Source: an uncultured Bariatricus sp.
Lineage (GTDB): Bacteria > Bacillota > Clostridia > Lachnospirales > Lachnospiraceae
Assembly: GCA_934320645.1 (NCBI GenBank)
Contig: CAKRFP010000004.1
Coordinates: forward strand, 35,761-99,760
Length of the DNA stretch: 64,000 bases
Direction: 5' to 3'
Shown here: in pieces, positions 27,144-35,661 of the stretch
Layout of the letters: each line of letters begins with the position of its first letter
Position numbering within the stretch: the stretch's first letter is position 1
Notes under the pieces: model-generated
Seen by the model: only the letters and a program-made list of their open reading frames with translations
Told to the model about the DNA's origin: nothing
The model's database searches: none
Position numbers and translations under genes: made by a program

Positions 27144-27824
27144 ATGAGAAAATGGGAAGAACTTCCGAAGTTTATGAGAACGGATGAAGTAAAAAAATAT
27201 TATGATATCCTGATCAGACACGAAAAAGAATTAAAATTAAAGAGATTTTTTGACATTCTGCTTTCATTGATTTTACTTGTCATTTTATCACCGGTTATGC
27301 TGGTCATCAGTATTGCAATCAAACTGGATTCACCGGGACCTGTGATTTATAAGCAGGTGCGTGTGACGCAGTACGGGAAAAAATTTCACATTCTGAAATT
27401 CCGGACTATGGTTCAGAATGCAGATAAGATGGGAACACAGGTTACGATCAGTCAGGATTCAAGACTGACACGGGTTGGAAAAGTAATTCGTGGATGCAGG
27501 ATTGATGAATTTCCGCAGCTTATCAATGTCCTTCGTGGAGAGATGAGCTTTGTCGGAACCAGACCGGAAGTTGTGAAATATGTAAAAGGCTATACAAAAG
27601 AAATGTATGCGACACTTTTACTTCCGGCAGGAATTACTTCCAGAGCCAGCGTATGTTATAAAGACGAGGGCGAAATGCTGGAGCATGTAGAAGATGTGGA
27701 TTATGCATATATTCATGAAGTGCTTCCGGAGAAAATGAGTTATAATCTGGAAGATCTGCGTAAATACAGTCTGTGGAGAGATTTTATGACCATGTTTATG
27801 ACAGTATTTGCAGTATTACGATAA
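27144..27824 (+). CDS. Undecaprenyl-phosphate sugar-1-phosphate transferase (PglC-like)
   Basis: 226 residues. One membrane-entering hydrophobic segment (about residues 33-55, FFDILLSLILLVILSPVML) is followed by the catalytic core: SPGPVIYKQVRVTQ, FHILKFRTM, DEFPQLINVLRGEMSFVGTRPE. These are the conserved blocks of monotopic phosphoglycosyl transferases such as PglC and of the C-terminal half of WbaP. The enzyme starts lipid-linked glycan synthesis by moving a sugar phosphate to undecaprenyl phosphate. It sits between the aminotransferase and another glycosyltransferase, consistent with an amino-sugar donor. Confidence 0.92.
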   Translation: MRKWEELPKFMRTDEVKKYYDILIRHEKELKLKRFFDILLSLILLVILSPVMLVISIAIKLDSPGPVIYKQVRVTQYGKKFHILKFRTMVQNADKMGTQVTISQDSRLTRVGKVIRGCRIDEFPQLINVLRGEMSFVGTRPEVVKYVKGYTKEMYATLLLPAGITSRASVCYKDEGEMLEHVEDVDYAYIHEVLPEKMSYNLEDLRKYSLWRDFMTMFMTVFAVLR

Positions 27825-27847
27825 GAACTACAGTATAGGAGAAATGT

Positions 27848-28846
27848 ATGTTAGTATCAGTTTGCACGATCGCGCGCAATGAAGAGGAATATCTTCCACA
27901 CTTGCTGGAAGATATCACGAAACAGGATTATCCGGCAGAGCAGATCGAAGTTGTGATGGTGGACAGCAGTTCAACGGATGGAACCAGACGGATTATGGAA
28001 CGCTTTGCAGAAGAAAATCCGCAGTACCATAACTGCGTTGTTACAGAAAATCCAGGAGATAATCAGGCGTCTGGGTGGAATCAGGCAATCCGCAGTTCAA
28101 CAGGAGAGATTATTATTCGTTTGGATGCACATGGACGTATTCCGGAAGATTTTGTTTCAAAGAATGTAGAATGCATGGAAAGCGGAGAGGATGTCACCGG
28201 TGGTCCAAGACCGAATCTTCCAGAGAAAGATACCCCATGGCAAAGACTTCTACTGAGTGCGGAAAGTTCCATGTTTGGAAGTGGAATTGCAGGTTTTCGG
28301 AGAGAGAATGAAAAAAAATATGTAAAGTCCATGTTCCATGCAGCATATCGAAGAGAAATATTTGAAAAAGTTGGTCTTTTCAATGAAAATCTGGGAAGAA
28401 CGGAAGATAATGAGATGCATTACCGGATTCGGCAGGCGGGATATCGGTTATGTTATGATCCGCGGATCCATTCCTGGCAGTATGTCAGAAGTTCGATTCC
28501 GGGTATGATGAAGCAGAAATATGGCAATGGAGACTGGGTGGCAAGAACCATTGGTGTATGTCCGGGATGTCTCAGTATCTATCATTTTGTGCCGTTTGCA
28601 TTTGTGATTGCGATTATTGTGACATCAGTTTTGGCAGCACTGAAAAAGCCATTTCTGGCGATTGCAATGTGGATCACTTATTGGTGTGGTGCGATTGGAA
28701 TGGCGATTCTTGCCGTAAAAAATGAGGCGAAGCATATATGTCAGCTTTTGCTTCCGGGAATCTTCTTTTTGCTTCATCTGAGTTATGGAGTTGGAAGTGT
28801 AGTCGGAATGGGAAAGATGATAAAAGATAAAATTACAAAAAAATAA
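27848..28846 (+). CDS. Family 2 glycosyltransferase with C-terminal membrane helices (ExoA-like)
   Basis: 332 residues. The GT2 domain begins SVCTIARNEEEYLPHLL and carries VMVDSSSTDGT, a DAHGR motif in place of the common DxD, and GRTEDNEMHYRI. Three to four hydrophobic segments occupy about residues 240-325. The arrangement and motifs resemble the succinoglycan glucosyltransferase ExoA. It starts 23 bases after the PglC-like gene, suggesting it adds the second sugar. AGGAGAAATGT precedes the ATG. Confidence 0.88.
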   Translation: MLVSVCTIARNEEEYLPHLLEDITKQDYPAEQIEVVMVDSSSTDGTRRIMERFAEENPQYHNCVVTENPGDNQASGWNQAIRSSTGEIIIRLDAHGRIPEDFVSKNVECMESGEDVTGGPRPNLPEKDTPWQRLLLSAESSMFGSGIAGFRRENEKKYVKSMFHAAYRREIFEKVGLFNENLGRTEDNEMHYRIRQAGYRLCYDPRIHSWQYVRSSIPGMMKQKYGNGDWVARTIGVCPGCLSIYHFVPFAFVIAIIVTSVLAALKKPFLAIAMWITYWCGAIGMAILAVKNEAKHICQLLLPGIFFLLHLSYGVGSVVGMGKMIKDKITKK

Positions 28847-28864
28847 AAGAGAGGATTTAGTATT

Positions 28865-29962
28865 ATGAAATACGATTATTTGGTAGTAGGATCAGGGTTA
28901 TACGGAGCAGTATTTGCTTACGAAGCAAAGAAAAAAGGAAAAACTTGTCTGGTCATCGACAAACGTCCACATATCGGTGGAAATATTTACTGTGAAAATA
29001 TTGAAGGCATCAATGTTCACAAATATGGTGCACATATTTTCCACACATCCAACAAACAGGTTTGGGATTACATCAACCAGTTCGCAGAGTTCAACAATTA
29101 CATCAACTCACCGGTAGCGATTTACAAGGATGAGCTTTACAACCTGCCGTTCAACATGAATACATTCAGCAAAATGTGGAATATCAAGACACCACAGGAA
29201 GCAAAAGATATGATTGCAAAACAGGTTGCAGAGACAGGAATTACAGAACCGAAGAACCTGGAAGAACAGGGATTATCTCTGGTAGGAAAAGATGTATTTG
29301 AAAAACTGGTAAAAGGCTATACTGAAAAACAATGGGGACGTGCCTGCAAAGACCTTCCGGCATTCATCATCAAACGTTTACCGGTAAGATTTACATTTGA
29401 CAATAACTACTTCAATGACAGATATCAGGGAATCCCGATCGGTGGATATACAAAGATCATTGAGAAGATGCTGGATGGAATTGAAGTAAAAACAAATACC
29501 GATTACTTTGAATTTATCAAAGAAAATCCGGATATTGCAGAAAAGACACTGTTTACTGGAATGATCGATGAATACTTCGGATACAAGCTCGGAGCACTGG
29601 AATATCGTTCAGTAAGATTTGAGACCGAAGTACTTGATACAGACAATTATCAGGGAAATGCAGTTGTAAACTATACAGAAAGAGAAGTTCCATACACACG
29701 TATCATTGAACATAAGCATTTTGAATTTGGTAAGCAGGAAAAGACCGTTATTTCCAAAGAATACTCTTCAGAGTGGAAAGTTGGAATGGAACCGTATTAT
29801 CCGGTAAATAACGAACAGAATAATATGCTGTTTGAAGAATACAGAAAGCTTGCAGATCAAGAAAAGAATGTAATCTTTGGTGGACGCCTTGGAAATTACA
29901 AGTATTATGATATGGATAAGGTAATTGAGGCGGCACTGGAGATGGTGGCTGAGGAATTATAA
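28865..29962 (+). CDS. glf: UDP-galactopyranose mutase
   Basis: 365 residues. FAD-dependent enzyme that interconverts UDP-galactopyranose and UDP-galactofuranose. The N-terminal flavin motif is YLVVGSGLYGAVFAYEAKKKG; IGGNIYCE, KYGAHIFHTSN, GYTEKQWG and RVRF-type VRFTFDNNYFNDRYQGIPIGG match Glf. The ending GGRLGNYKYYDMD is the conserved C-terminal signature. Its presence says the surface polymer contains galactofuranose, made by one or more glycosyltransferases in this cluster. A terminator follows at once, making it the last gene of the glycan cluster. Confidence 0.97.
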   Translation: MKYDYLVVGSGLYGAVFAYEAKKKGKTCLVIDKRPHIGGNIYCENIEGINVHKYGAHIFHTSNKQVWDYINQFAEFNNYINSPVAIYKDELYNLPFNMNTFSKMWNIKTPQEAKDMIAKQVAETGITEPKNLEEQGLSLVGKDVFEKLVKGYTEKQWGRACKDLPAFIIKRLPVRFTFDNNYFNDRYQGIPIGGYTKIIEKMLDGIEVKTNTDYFEFIKENPDIAEKTLFTGMIDEYFGYKLGALEYRSVRFETEVLDTDNYQGNAVVNYTEREVPYTRIIEHKHFEFGKQEKTVISKEYSSEWKVGMEPYYPVNNEQNNMLFEEYRKLADQEKNVIFGGRLGNYKYYDMDKVIEAALEMVAEEL

Positions 29963-29977
29963 GAGTAAGGTAAGAGG

Positions 29978-30010
29978 TCAGGATATGTTGAAAGGCATAT
30001 CCTGATTTTA
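29978..30010 (+). terminator. Intrinsic terminator after glf
   Basis: TCAGGATATG (29978-29987) pairs with CATATCCTGA (29996-30005) and is followed by TTTTA. Confidence 0.8.
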
Positions 30011-30115
30011 CGTTTTGAAGAATTTGTATTATTAACGCTTCTTGCATTCTGGACGTTTATGTGTTTTACTATATAGTGTATGTCTTTGTAAAAAACATGT
30101 AAAGGAAATGAAAAA

Positions 30116-32035
30116 ATGAGAAAGCAAAAGATAAAAAGTATAGGATATGGTTTTTATTGCATCTTGATGATCATCATCTCTGTTATTGGCTGGATTCTTT
30201 ATAATCTGGGCAATTGGGTACTGGAAACGTGGGGGCTGTTATCTATTGATGAGATTATATTCCATTTGAAAGTGCCGCTTGAGGGAACAAATTCAGATGT
30301 GGTGATGGATGGAGTAAGGGCATGTCTTCCGATGGCAGTGATTGTACTGTTTGTATGCATCTTTTTGATTATTGGAATAAAAAGTAAGCGCATTCATTGT
30401 ATGATTGCGTTACTGCTTATTGCAGTAATCTCATGTGGAAGTGCAGTAAAGTCTGCATACAGAGTTTATGATGAACTGGATGTAAAAGAATATCTGGCAA
30501 GTCAGAAGAAGGAGTCGCATTTTATTGAACAGAATTATGTAGATCCGCGAACAACGCAGATTACGTTTCCAGAGCAGAAGAGAAATCTGATCTATATTTT
30601 CCTGGAATCTATGGAATCTACGTATGCATCAAAAGAAGATGGCGGAGGAATGGATTTTAACTGCATTCCAGAACTGACGCAGCTGGCGGAAGAGAATACG
30701 AATTTTTCGAATACAGATAAGCTTGGGGGTGGATATCCTGCATATGGTGGAACCTGGACAATGGCAGGTATTTTTTCACAGACCTCAGGGATACCAATTA
30801 AGAATTCCGAGCAGACAGATGATGTGAATGCGACGCTTGCTGAGCAGTCTTCATTTTCATCACAGGCAAGAAATCTGGAGGATATTCTCGCAGATGAAGG
30901 TTATAATCAGTGTTTTATGATAGGATCGGATGCCACTTTTGGTGGAAGAAGAGCTTACTTTGAGAGTCATGGAAAAGGAAAAACGGAAATCTGTGATTAT
31001 TATACAGCGAAAGAAAAAGGTCAGATACCAGAAGATTATTATGTATGGTGGGGATATGAGGATCAGAAGCTGTTTGCAAATGCACAGGAGAAGCTGACAG
31101 AGTTAGGTTCAAAAGATGAGCCGTTTAATTTTACCATGTTAACCGTTGATACACATTTTGAAGATGGATATGTATGTGATCTGTGTCAGGATGAATTTGG
31201 AGACAACCAGTATGCAAATGTAATGGCATGCTCAAGCAGGCAGATCGATGCTTTTATCAAATGGATTCAGGAGCAGCCGTTCTACGAAAATACGACGATC
31301 GTTCTGAGTGGAGATCATCTGACGATGGATTCGGATTTTTGCAATGATGTCAGTGAAGATTATGAAAGAAGTGTATACAATGTATTTATTAATCTTCCGG
31401 AAGATCTGGACACGTCTTTTGAGAAAACGCATAATCGGGAGTTTGCAACGCTGGATATGTTTCCGACAACACTGGCTGCAATGGGAGTCAAGATTGAAGG
31501 GGATAAGCTTGGTCTTGGAGTGAATCTTTTCTCTGATGAACAGACGCTTACAGAACAGTATGGAAGAGATGGTCTGGACAAAGAACTGATGAAGAAATCG
31601 AAGTTCTATGATATGCTGATCAATGATGTGGATATAGATGCGTTACAGAAAAAACGGAAAGAGGCAGCAGAAAATCCAGATGCGAATGCAGATAATAATG
31701 AGCAGAATCTGGAAAATCCAGACGCAGGTGTAGATACAAGTGGTATGGAGACACCGGATGCATGGCAGAATTATGTGAATGAATATTATGACAGTAGTGA
31801 TTCGGATGATTATTACTGGTATGATGGAGATGATTCAGGCGGTGATTATTGGGATGGTGGATATGATGATAACACTTCATCTGATCCGACACCAGCGCCA
31901 GAACCAGCACCGGCACCAGATCCAACACCAACGCCGGAACCGACACCAGATCCAACGCCAGATCCGACACCAACTCCGGATCCGGGCGGTGATACAGGAA
32001 ATGATTCGGGTGGAACAACAGAAAATGGAATTTAA
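30116..32035 (+). CDS. LTA synthase/phosphoglycerol transferase family protein with Pro-Thr-Asp tail
   Basis: 639 residues. Three hydrophobic segments near the N-terminus (about 10-30, 72-92, 97-117) precede an extracellular sulfatase-fold domain: NLIYIFLESMESTY, GGTWTMAGIFSQTSG with the nucleophile threonine, MIGSDATFGGRR, VDTHFEDGY and LSGDH. This is the lipoteichoic acid synthase and MdoB family, which moves glycerol phosphate from phosphatidylglycerol. Usual LtaS has five helices, so the membrane part is short. After about residue 510 comes an acidic Asn/Asp/Tyr region and then a repeat-like PTPDPTPEP tail ending in Gly/Ser/Thr, which is unusual for the family and looks like a wall-spanning or anchoring extension. 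No LPxTG motif is seen. Confidence 0.88.
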   Translation: MRKQKIKSIGYGFYCILMIIISVIGWILYNLGNWVLETWGLLSIDEIIFHLKVPLEGTNSDVVMDGVRACLPMAVIVLFVCIFLIIGIKSKRIHCMIALLLIAVISCGSAVKSAYRVYDELDVKEYLASQKKESHFIEQNYVDPRTTQITFPEQKRNLIYIFLESMESTYASKEDGGGMDFNCIPELTQLAEENTNFSNTDKLGGGYPAYGGTWTMAGIFSQTSGIPIKNSEQTDDVNATLAEQSSFSSQARNLEDILADEGYNQCFMIGSDATFGGRRAYFESHGKGKTEICDYYTAKEKGQIPEDYYVWWGYEDQKLFANAQEKLTELGSKDEPFNFTMLTVDTHFEDGYVCDLCQDEFGDNQYANVMACSSRQIDAFIKWIQEQPFYENTTIVLSGDHLTMDSDFCNDVSEDYERSVYNVFINLPEDLDTSFEKTHNREFATLDMFPTTLAAMGVKIEGDKLGLGVNLFSDEQTLTEQYGRDGLDKELMKKSKFYDMLINDVDIDALQKKRKEAAENPDANADNNEQNLENPDAGVDTSGMETPDAWQNYVNEYYDSSDSDDYYWYDGDDSGGDYWDGGYDDNTSSDPTPAPEPAPAPDPTPTPEPTPDPTPDPTPTPDPGGDTGNDSGGTTENGI

Positions 32036-32041
32036 AGAAAG

Positions 32042-32067
32042 ACTCCGGCTTAGGCCGGAGTTTTTTC
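32042..32067 (+). terminator. Intrinsic terminator after the LTA-synthase-like gene
   Basis: ACTCCGGC (32042-32049) pairs with GCCGGAGT (32054-32061) around a TTAG loop, followed by TTTTTTC. Confidence 0.9.
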
Positions 32068-32131
32068 GATAAAAATCAAAACGAAATTGAGAAAAAAATT
32101 AGCTTTTATAAGGAAAATGTTTATTTAATTA

Positions 32132-32160
32132 GAGACAATAAAATATAATAATGATATAAT
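32132..32160 (+). promoter_or_regulatory. Predicted promoter for the flotillin-like gene
   Basis: GAGACA (32132-32137), 17 bases, TATAAT (32155-32160). A 100-base leader follows; it holds a strong AAGGAGGA (32173-32180) that no ATG follows, and then the GGAGG that serves the gene. Confidence 0.45.
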
Positions 32161-32260
32161 ATAAAAAAGTTTAAGGAGGAATTAGATTATAACAAAATAC
32201 AGAAAAAAATCTATAAAGGGGAAAAGTAAGAAATAAAGTACGAAATGGAGGATGAAGATA

Positions 32261-33841
32261 ATGGGTGGAATGTTAGAGATTATGATTCCTGTAATCATTG
32301 TAATTGCTGTTCTGGTTGGTATTTTTACAACGGGGTATGTAAAAGCATCTCCGGATAAGGCATATATTATTTCAGGTCTGAGAAAAGAGCCGAAGGTGTT
32401 GATTGGAAAAGCAGGGCTTAAAATACCATTTCTTGAAAAAAAAGATGAATTGAACCTTCGTTTGATTCCAATTGATGTAAAAACATCCAGTGCTGTGCCA
32501 ACGGCAGACTATATTAATATCAATGTAGATGCAGCCGTTAATGTGAAAATCAGCAGTAATCCGGATCGTTTGAAACTTGCAGCCGAAAATTTTCTGAATC
32601 AGCCGACAGATTATATTGGGCAGGTGGCCAGAGAAGTACTGGAAGGAAATATGCGTGAGATTGTCGGAAAAATGAATTTGGAAGAAATGGTTTCCGACCG
32701 TCAGAAATTTGCAGAACTGGTTAAGGAAAATGCAGAGCCTGATCTTGCGGCAATGGGACTTGATATTGTAAGTTTTAATGTTCAGAATTTTGTAGATGGC
32801 AATGGTGTCATCGAAAATCTGGGTGTTGACAATATAGTAAAGATTCAGAAAAATGCAGCTATTTCCAGAGCGGAAAGTGAAAAAGAAATAGCGAAGGCAA
32901 AGGCAGTTGCGAGAAAAGAGGCAAATGATGCGGAAGTGAGTTCTGAGCTTGAAATAGCCAATGCACAGGCAAAAGCACAGAAAGAAAAAGCGATTGTTAA
33001 AGCAAATGCGGACAGAGAATCAAAAGAAGCACAAATTGAAGCGGATACTTTAATTGCGCAGAAGGAGAATGAACTTTCTATCAGAAAGGCAGAGCTTCAA
33101 AAAGATGCGGATACCAAACAGGCAATTGCAGATGCTGCATATAATATCCAGAAAGAAAATGAACGTAAATCCGTTGAGATAGCTACAGCAGATGCCAATC
33201 TGGCAAAGCAGGAAAAAGCAATTACACTGAAAGAAAAAGATGTAGAGCTCACGGAGCGTGCGCTGGAAGCAAATGTTAAGAAAGAAGCAGAAGCACAGCG
33301 CTATGCAAAGCAGCAGGAAGCAGATGCAAAACTTTATGAGAAACAGCGGCAGTCGGAAGCTCAGCTTTTTGAGCGACAGAAAAATGCAGAGGCAGAAAAG
33401 TTTGAGCAGGAGAAAAAGGCGGAAGCGATGAAAGCGACTGCGGAAGCTAACAAATATGCGATGGAGCAGGAAGCAGAAGGTATTCGCAAACGAGGTCTGG
33501 CTGAGGCAGAAGCAATCAGAGCCAAAGCACTGGCAGAAGCAGAAGGTATTCAGAAGAAAGCAGAAGCTATGAAACAGATGGGCGAAGCTGCTGTACTGGA
33601 GATGTATTTTAAAGCGATGCCTGAAATTGCGAAGAATATCGCAGAGCCGCTTGCCAAAGTTGATAAAATTACGATGTATGGAGAGGGAAATTCTTCGAAA
33701 CTTGTGAAGGATATTATGAGTACATTGACACAAGTTACGGATGGAATGAAAGAGTCTACAGGGGTAGATCTATCAGCGGTACTCGCAGGTTTTGCAGGGG
33801 CAAAGATTGCAGAGAATCAGAAAGATACAGAAAAAGAGTAG
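32261..33841 (+). CDS. Flotillin-like SPFH domain protein
   Basis: 526 residues from the ATG at 32261, 9 bases after GGAGG (32247-32251); the in-frame ATG at 32252 abuts that site and is unlikely. One N-terminal membrane segment (IMIPVIIVIAVLVGIFTTG) is followed by an SPFH/band 7 domain (about residues 30-200: KAYIISGLRKEPKVLIGKAG, VQNFVDGNG) and then a coiled-coil of about 260 residues very rich in Ala, Glu and Lys with repeated EAEA blocks. The C-terminal 80 residues are again ordered. This is the layout of bacterial FloT/YuaG, which assembles membrane microdomains. The NfeD-type partner often found next to it is absent here. It is a single-gene unit between a promoter and a terminator. Confidence 0.92.
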   Translation: MGGMLEIMIPVIIVIAVLVGIFTTGYVKASPDKAYIISGLRKEPKVLIGKAGLKIPFLEKKDELNLRLIPIDVKTSSAVPTADYININVDAAVNVKISSNPDRLKLAAENFLNQPTDYIGQVAREVLEGNMREIVGKMNLEEMVSDRQKFAELVKENAEPDLAAMGLDIVSFNVQNFVDGNGVIENLGVDNIVKIQKNAAISRAESEKEIAKAKAVARKEANDAEVSSELEIANAQAKAQKEKAIVKANADRESKEAQIEADTLIAQKENELSIRKAELQKDADTKQAIADAAYNIQKENERKSVEIATADANLAKQEKAITLKEKDVELTERALEANVKKEAEAQRYAKQQEADAKLYEKQRQSEAQLFERQKNAEAEKFEQEKKAEAMKATAEANKYAMEQEAEGIRKRGLAEAEAIRAKALAEAEGIQKKAEAMKQMGEAAVLEMYFKAMPEIAKNIAEPLAKVDKITMYGEGNSSKLVKDIMSTLTQVTDGMKESTGVDLSAVLAGFAGAKIAENQKDTEKE

Positions 33842-33866
33842 GCTGTTCTTCAGAGATATAATACAT

Positions 33867-33948
33867 AAAAAAGAAGTTATCTGAACTGATGAAAAGAAAA
33901 AAGGAATTTCAAATTCCAGGATAGGACTAGTCAGATAACTTCTTTTTG
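33867..33948 (+). terminator. Intrinsic terminator after the flotillin-like gene
   Basis: AAAAAGAAGTTATCTGA (33867-33883) pairs perfectly with TCAGATAACTTCTTTTT (33931-33947). A second small hairpin (GGAATTT/AAATTCC) sits in the loop. Confidence 0.88.
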
Positions 33949-34075
33949 TATGTTTTGAATTTTAAAATGAGGATTTCTACAAAGAAGTAGACAAGTTCAA
34001 ACAAAAAGTGTAAGATAGAGTCTAAGAGTATTTATACTTACAATTAATATAATATGGTTAGAAAGAGGAAAGTAC

Positions 34076-35539
34076 ATGAAGATGAAGTTTACTAAAAAAA
34101 TAGCGACAATTCTTTTGTCTGTATGTTTGATCGTGCCATGTTTTTCTATGATGGTGCTGGCAGCAGATGGTGTGATATTCTTTTCTGATCTTGAGACAAG
34201 CGTCGGAGAGGAATTTACAATTACAGGTACGGTAGTTGTCAGTGGCGATGTGATCGGTGATGCAACAGTTCATATGACCTACGATCCTTCTTATATGCGT
34301 TTTGAAGAAGGAGATGGCGTGAATGCAGACAGCAATGGCAGTCTGACATTTACCGGATCAGGTGACGGAAGTAGTGACAGAATTGAGTTTACAATGAAAT
34401 TTCAGGCCCTGCAGGAAGGAAGTACAAGACTTGAGCAGGGAACTGCATCTGTTACAGACAGTGTTGGATCGGCTGTAGCATGTGAAGAAGGATATGCAGA
34501 TGTTACAATTGGAGCAGGTGATCCGAGCAAGATCAAAGATGTGGCAGATGGTGCAAGTGTCACAATAGGTGAGCAGCAGTATACGTTATCCGGTGATTTT
34601 GTTGATACTGCAATTCCGGCTGGATTTACTGCAGGAGAGATTACCTATAATGATGCTACATACAGAGGTGCCGTTCAGGAGAACAGTGGTCTGCAGATGG
34701 CATATCTGGTAGATGTAAATGGAAATGGTGATTTTTGGATGTACGATTCTTCTAACAGCAGTTTTTCGCCAGCGGAAGAAATTGTGATTTCAGACGAATA
34801 TTCAATTGTAATTTTTGATGCGGGCAGCAGAGTTACAATGCCGGACAAATACACAAAAGGTACACTTGAGATCAATTCCAAGAAATTTGATATCTGGGAC
34901 TGCCCGGACAGAGATAATTTTTATGTATTATATGCAGTAAATAATAATGGAGAAGAATCTCTTTATCTGTATGATTCAGTAGAACATACTTATCAGAGAA
35001 TGGAAACTCCAAAAGCAGCGACGACAGCTGACAAGAAGAGTGTCAGTCAGTGGGATAAGATTGCGGATGTTATCTCGGATCATCTTATCTGGTTTGTAGC
35101 AGCAGCAGCGTGTGTGATTGTTCTTCTGATCATTTTCCTTCTTGTTTCACTGGTGAAATTACGCCATCGTAATCTGGAACTGGATGATCTGTATGATGAG
35201 TATGGAATCGACGAGGAACCACAGCAGAGTAAACCGGTTCAGCCGTCAAAAGAAGAGAAGCGTTCGAAGTTCAAAAAGAAACAGGATGATGATTTCGATG
35301 ATCTGGACGATGACTATGATGATGATTTTGACGATGATTTCGAAGATGATGATTACTATTATGACGATGACTTCGAAGATGATGAGTTGAGTGGAGATAC
35401 GCGCAGTACAGATGATTATGATGAATATTATGACGAAGACGATGACGGTGATTTTGATTCGTTTGAAGATTATAATATCAAAAAAGAAAAACGTAAAAAA
35501 GGTGATACTTTCCAGATGGATTTTATTGATCTGGATTAA
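34076..35539 (+). CDS. Cohesin-like surface protein with transmembrane helix and very acidic cytoplasmic tail
   Basis: 487 residues. A signal peptide (ending near VLAADG) is followed by about 115 residues with the look of a cohesin-type beta sandwich: SVGEEFTITGTVVVSGD, ATVHMTYDPSYMRFEEG and a closing YADVTIGAG. Residues about 155-320 are a second extracellular region with no family I recognise. A transmembrane helix (about 336-363) leads into a tail of about 120 residues made mostly of Asp, Glu and Tyr with short basic blocks at its beginning and end. Cohesin-like modules bind dockerins in cellulosomes, but isolated copies occur in many Clostridia membrane proteins. The acidic inner tail suggests binding of a basic partner or metal. 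Single-gene unit with its own terminator. Confidence 0.75.
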   Translation: MKMKFTKKIATILLSVCLIVPCFSMMVLAADGVIFFSDLETSVGEEFTITGTVVVSGDVIGDATVHMTYDPSYMRFEEGDGVNADSNGSLTFTGSGDGSSDRIEFTMKFQALQEGSTRLEQGTASVTDSVGSAVACEEGYADVTIGAGDPSKIKDVADGASVTIGEQQYTLSGDFVDTAIPAGFTAGEITYNDATYRGAVQENSGLQMAYLVDVNGNGDFWMYDSSNSSFSPAEEIVISDEYSIVIFDAGSRVTMPDKYTKGTLEINSKKFDIWDCPDRDNFYVLYAVNNNGEESLYLYDSVEHTYQRMETPKAATTADKKSVSQWDKIADVISDHLIWFVAAAACVIVLLIIFLLVSLVKLRHRNLELDDLYDEYGIDEEPQQSKPVQPSKEEKRSKFKKKQDDDFDDLDDDYDDDFDDDFEDDDYYYDDDFEDDELSGDTRSTDDYDEYYDEDDDGDFDSFEDYNIKKEKRKKGDTFQMDFIDLD

Positions 35540-35544
35540 GATGA

Positions 35545-35580
35545 AAGCGGGGATAGCATTTGATATCCCCGCTTATTCTT
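35545..35580 (+). terminator. Intrinsic terminator between the cohesin-like gene and glmS
   Basis: AAGCGGGGATA (35545-35555) pairs with TATCCCCGCTT (35564-35574), loop GCATTTGA, followed by ATTCTTT. Confidence 0.85.
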
Positions 35581-35661
35581 TACAAAGAGTTACAGATTTG
35601 TTACAATATACCGAAAAGGGTAAATTTATTTTCGTAAAAAAAGACTGGAGGATATAGATAA

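Noticed and set aside
31880..32000. Tandem DNA repeat in the CCAGATCC/ACACC-rich segment
   Set aside because: It is the coding DNA of the Pro-Thr-Asp tail of the LTA-synthase-like protein. The open frames on the opposite strand are shadows.
33050..33733. 227-codon minus-strand frame in the flotillin-like gene
   Set aside because: It is the antisense of an Ala/Glu/Lys-rich coiled coil, which reads as Phe/Cys/Leu-rich on the other strand. No initiation signal.
35575..35661. glmS ribozyme before glmS
   Set aside because: Only 87 bases lie between the upstream terminator and the start codon, too short for the ribozyme, and no matching core is visible.
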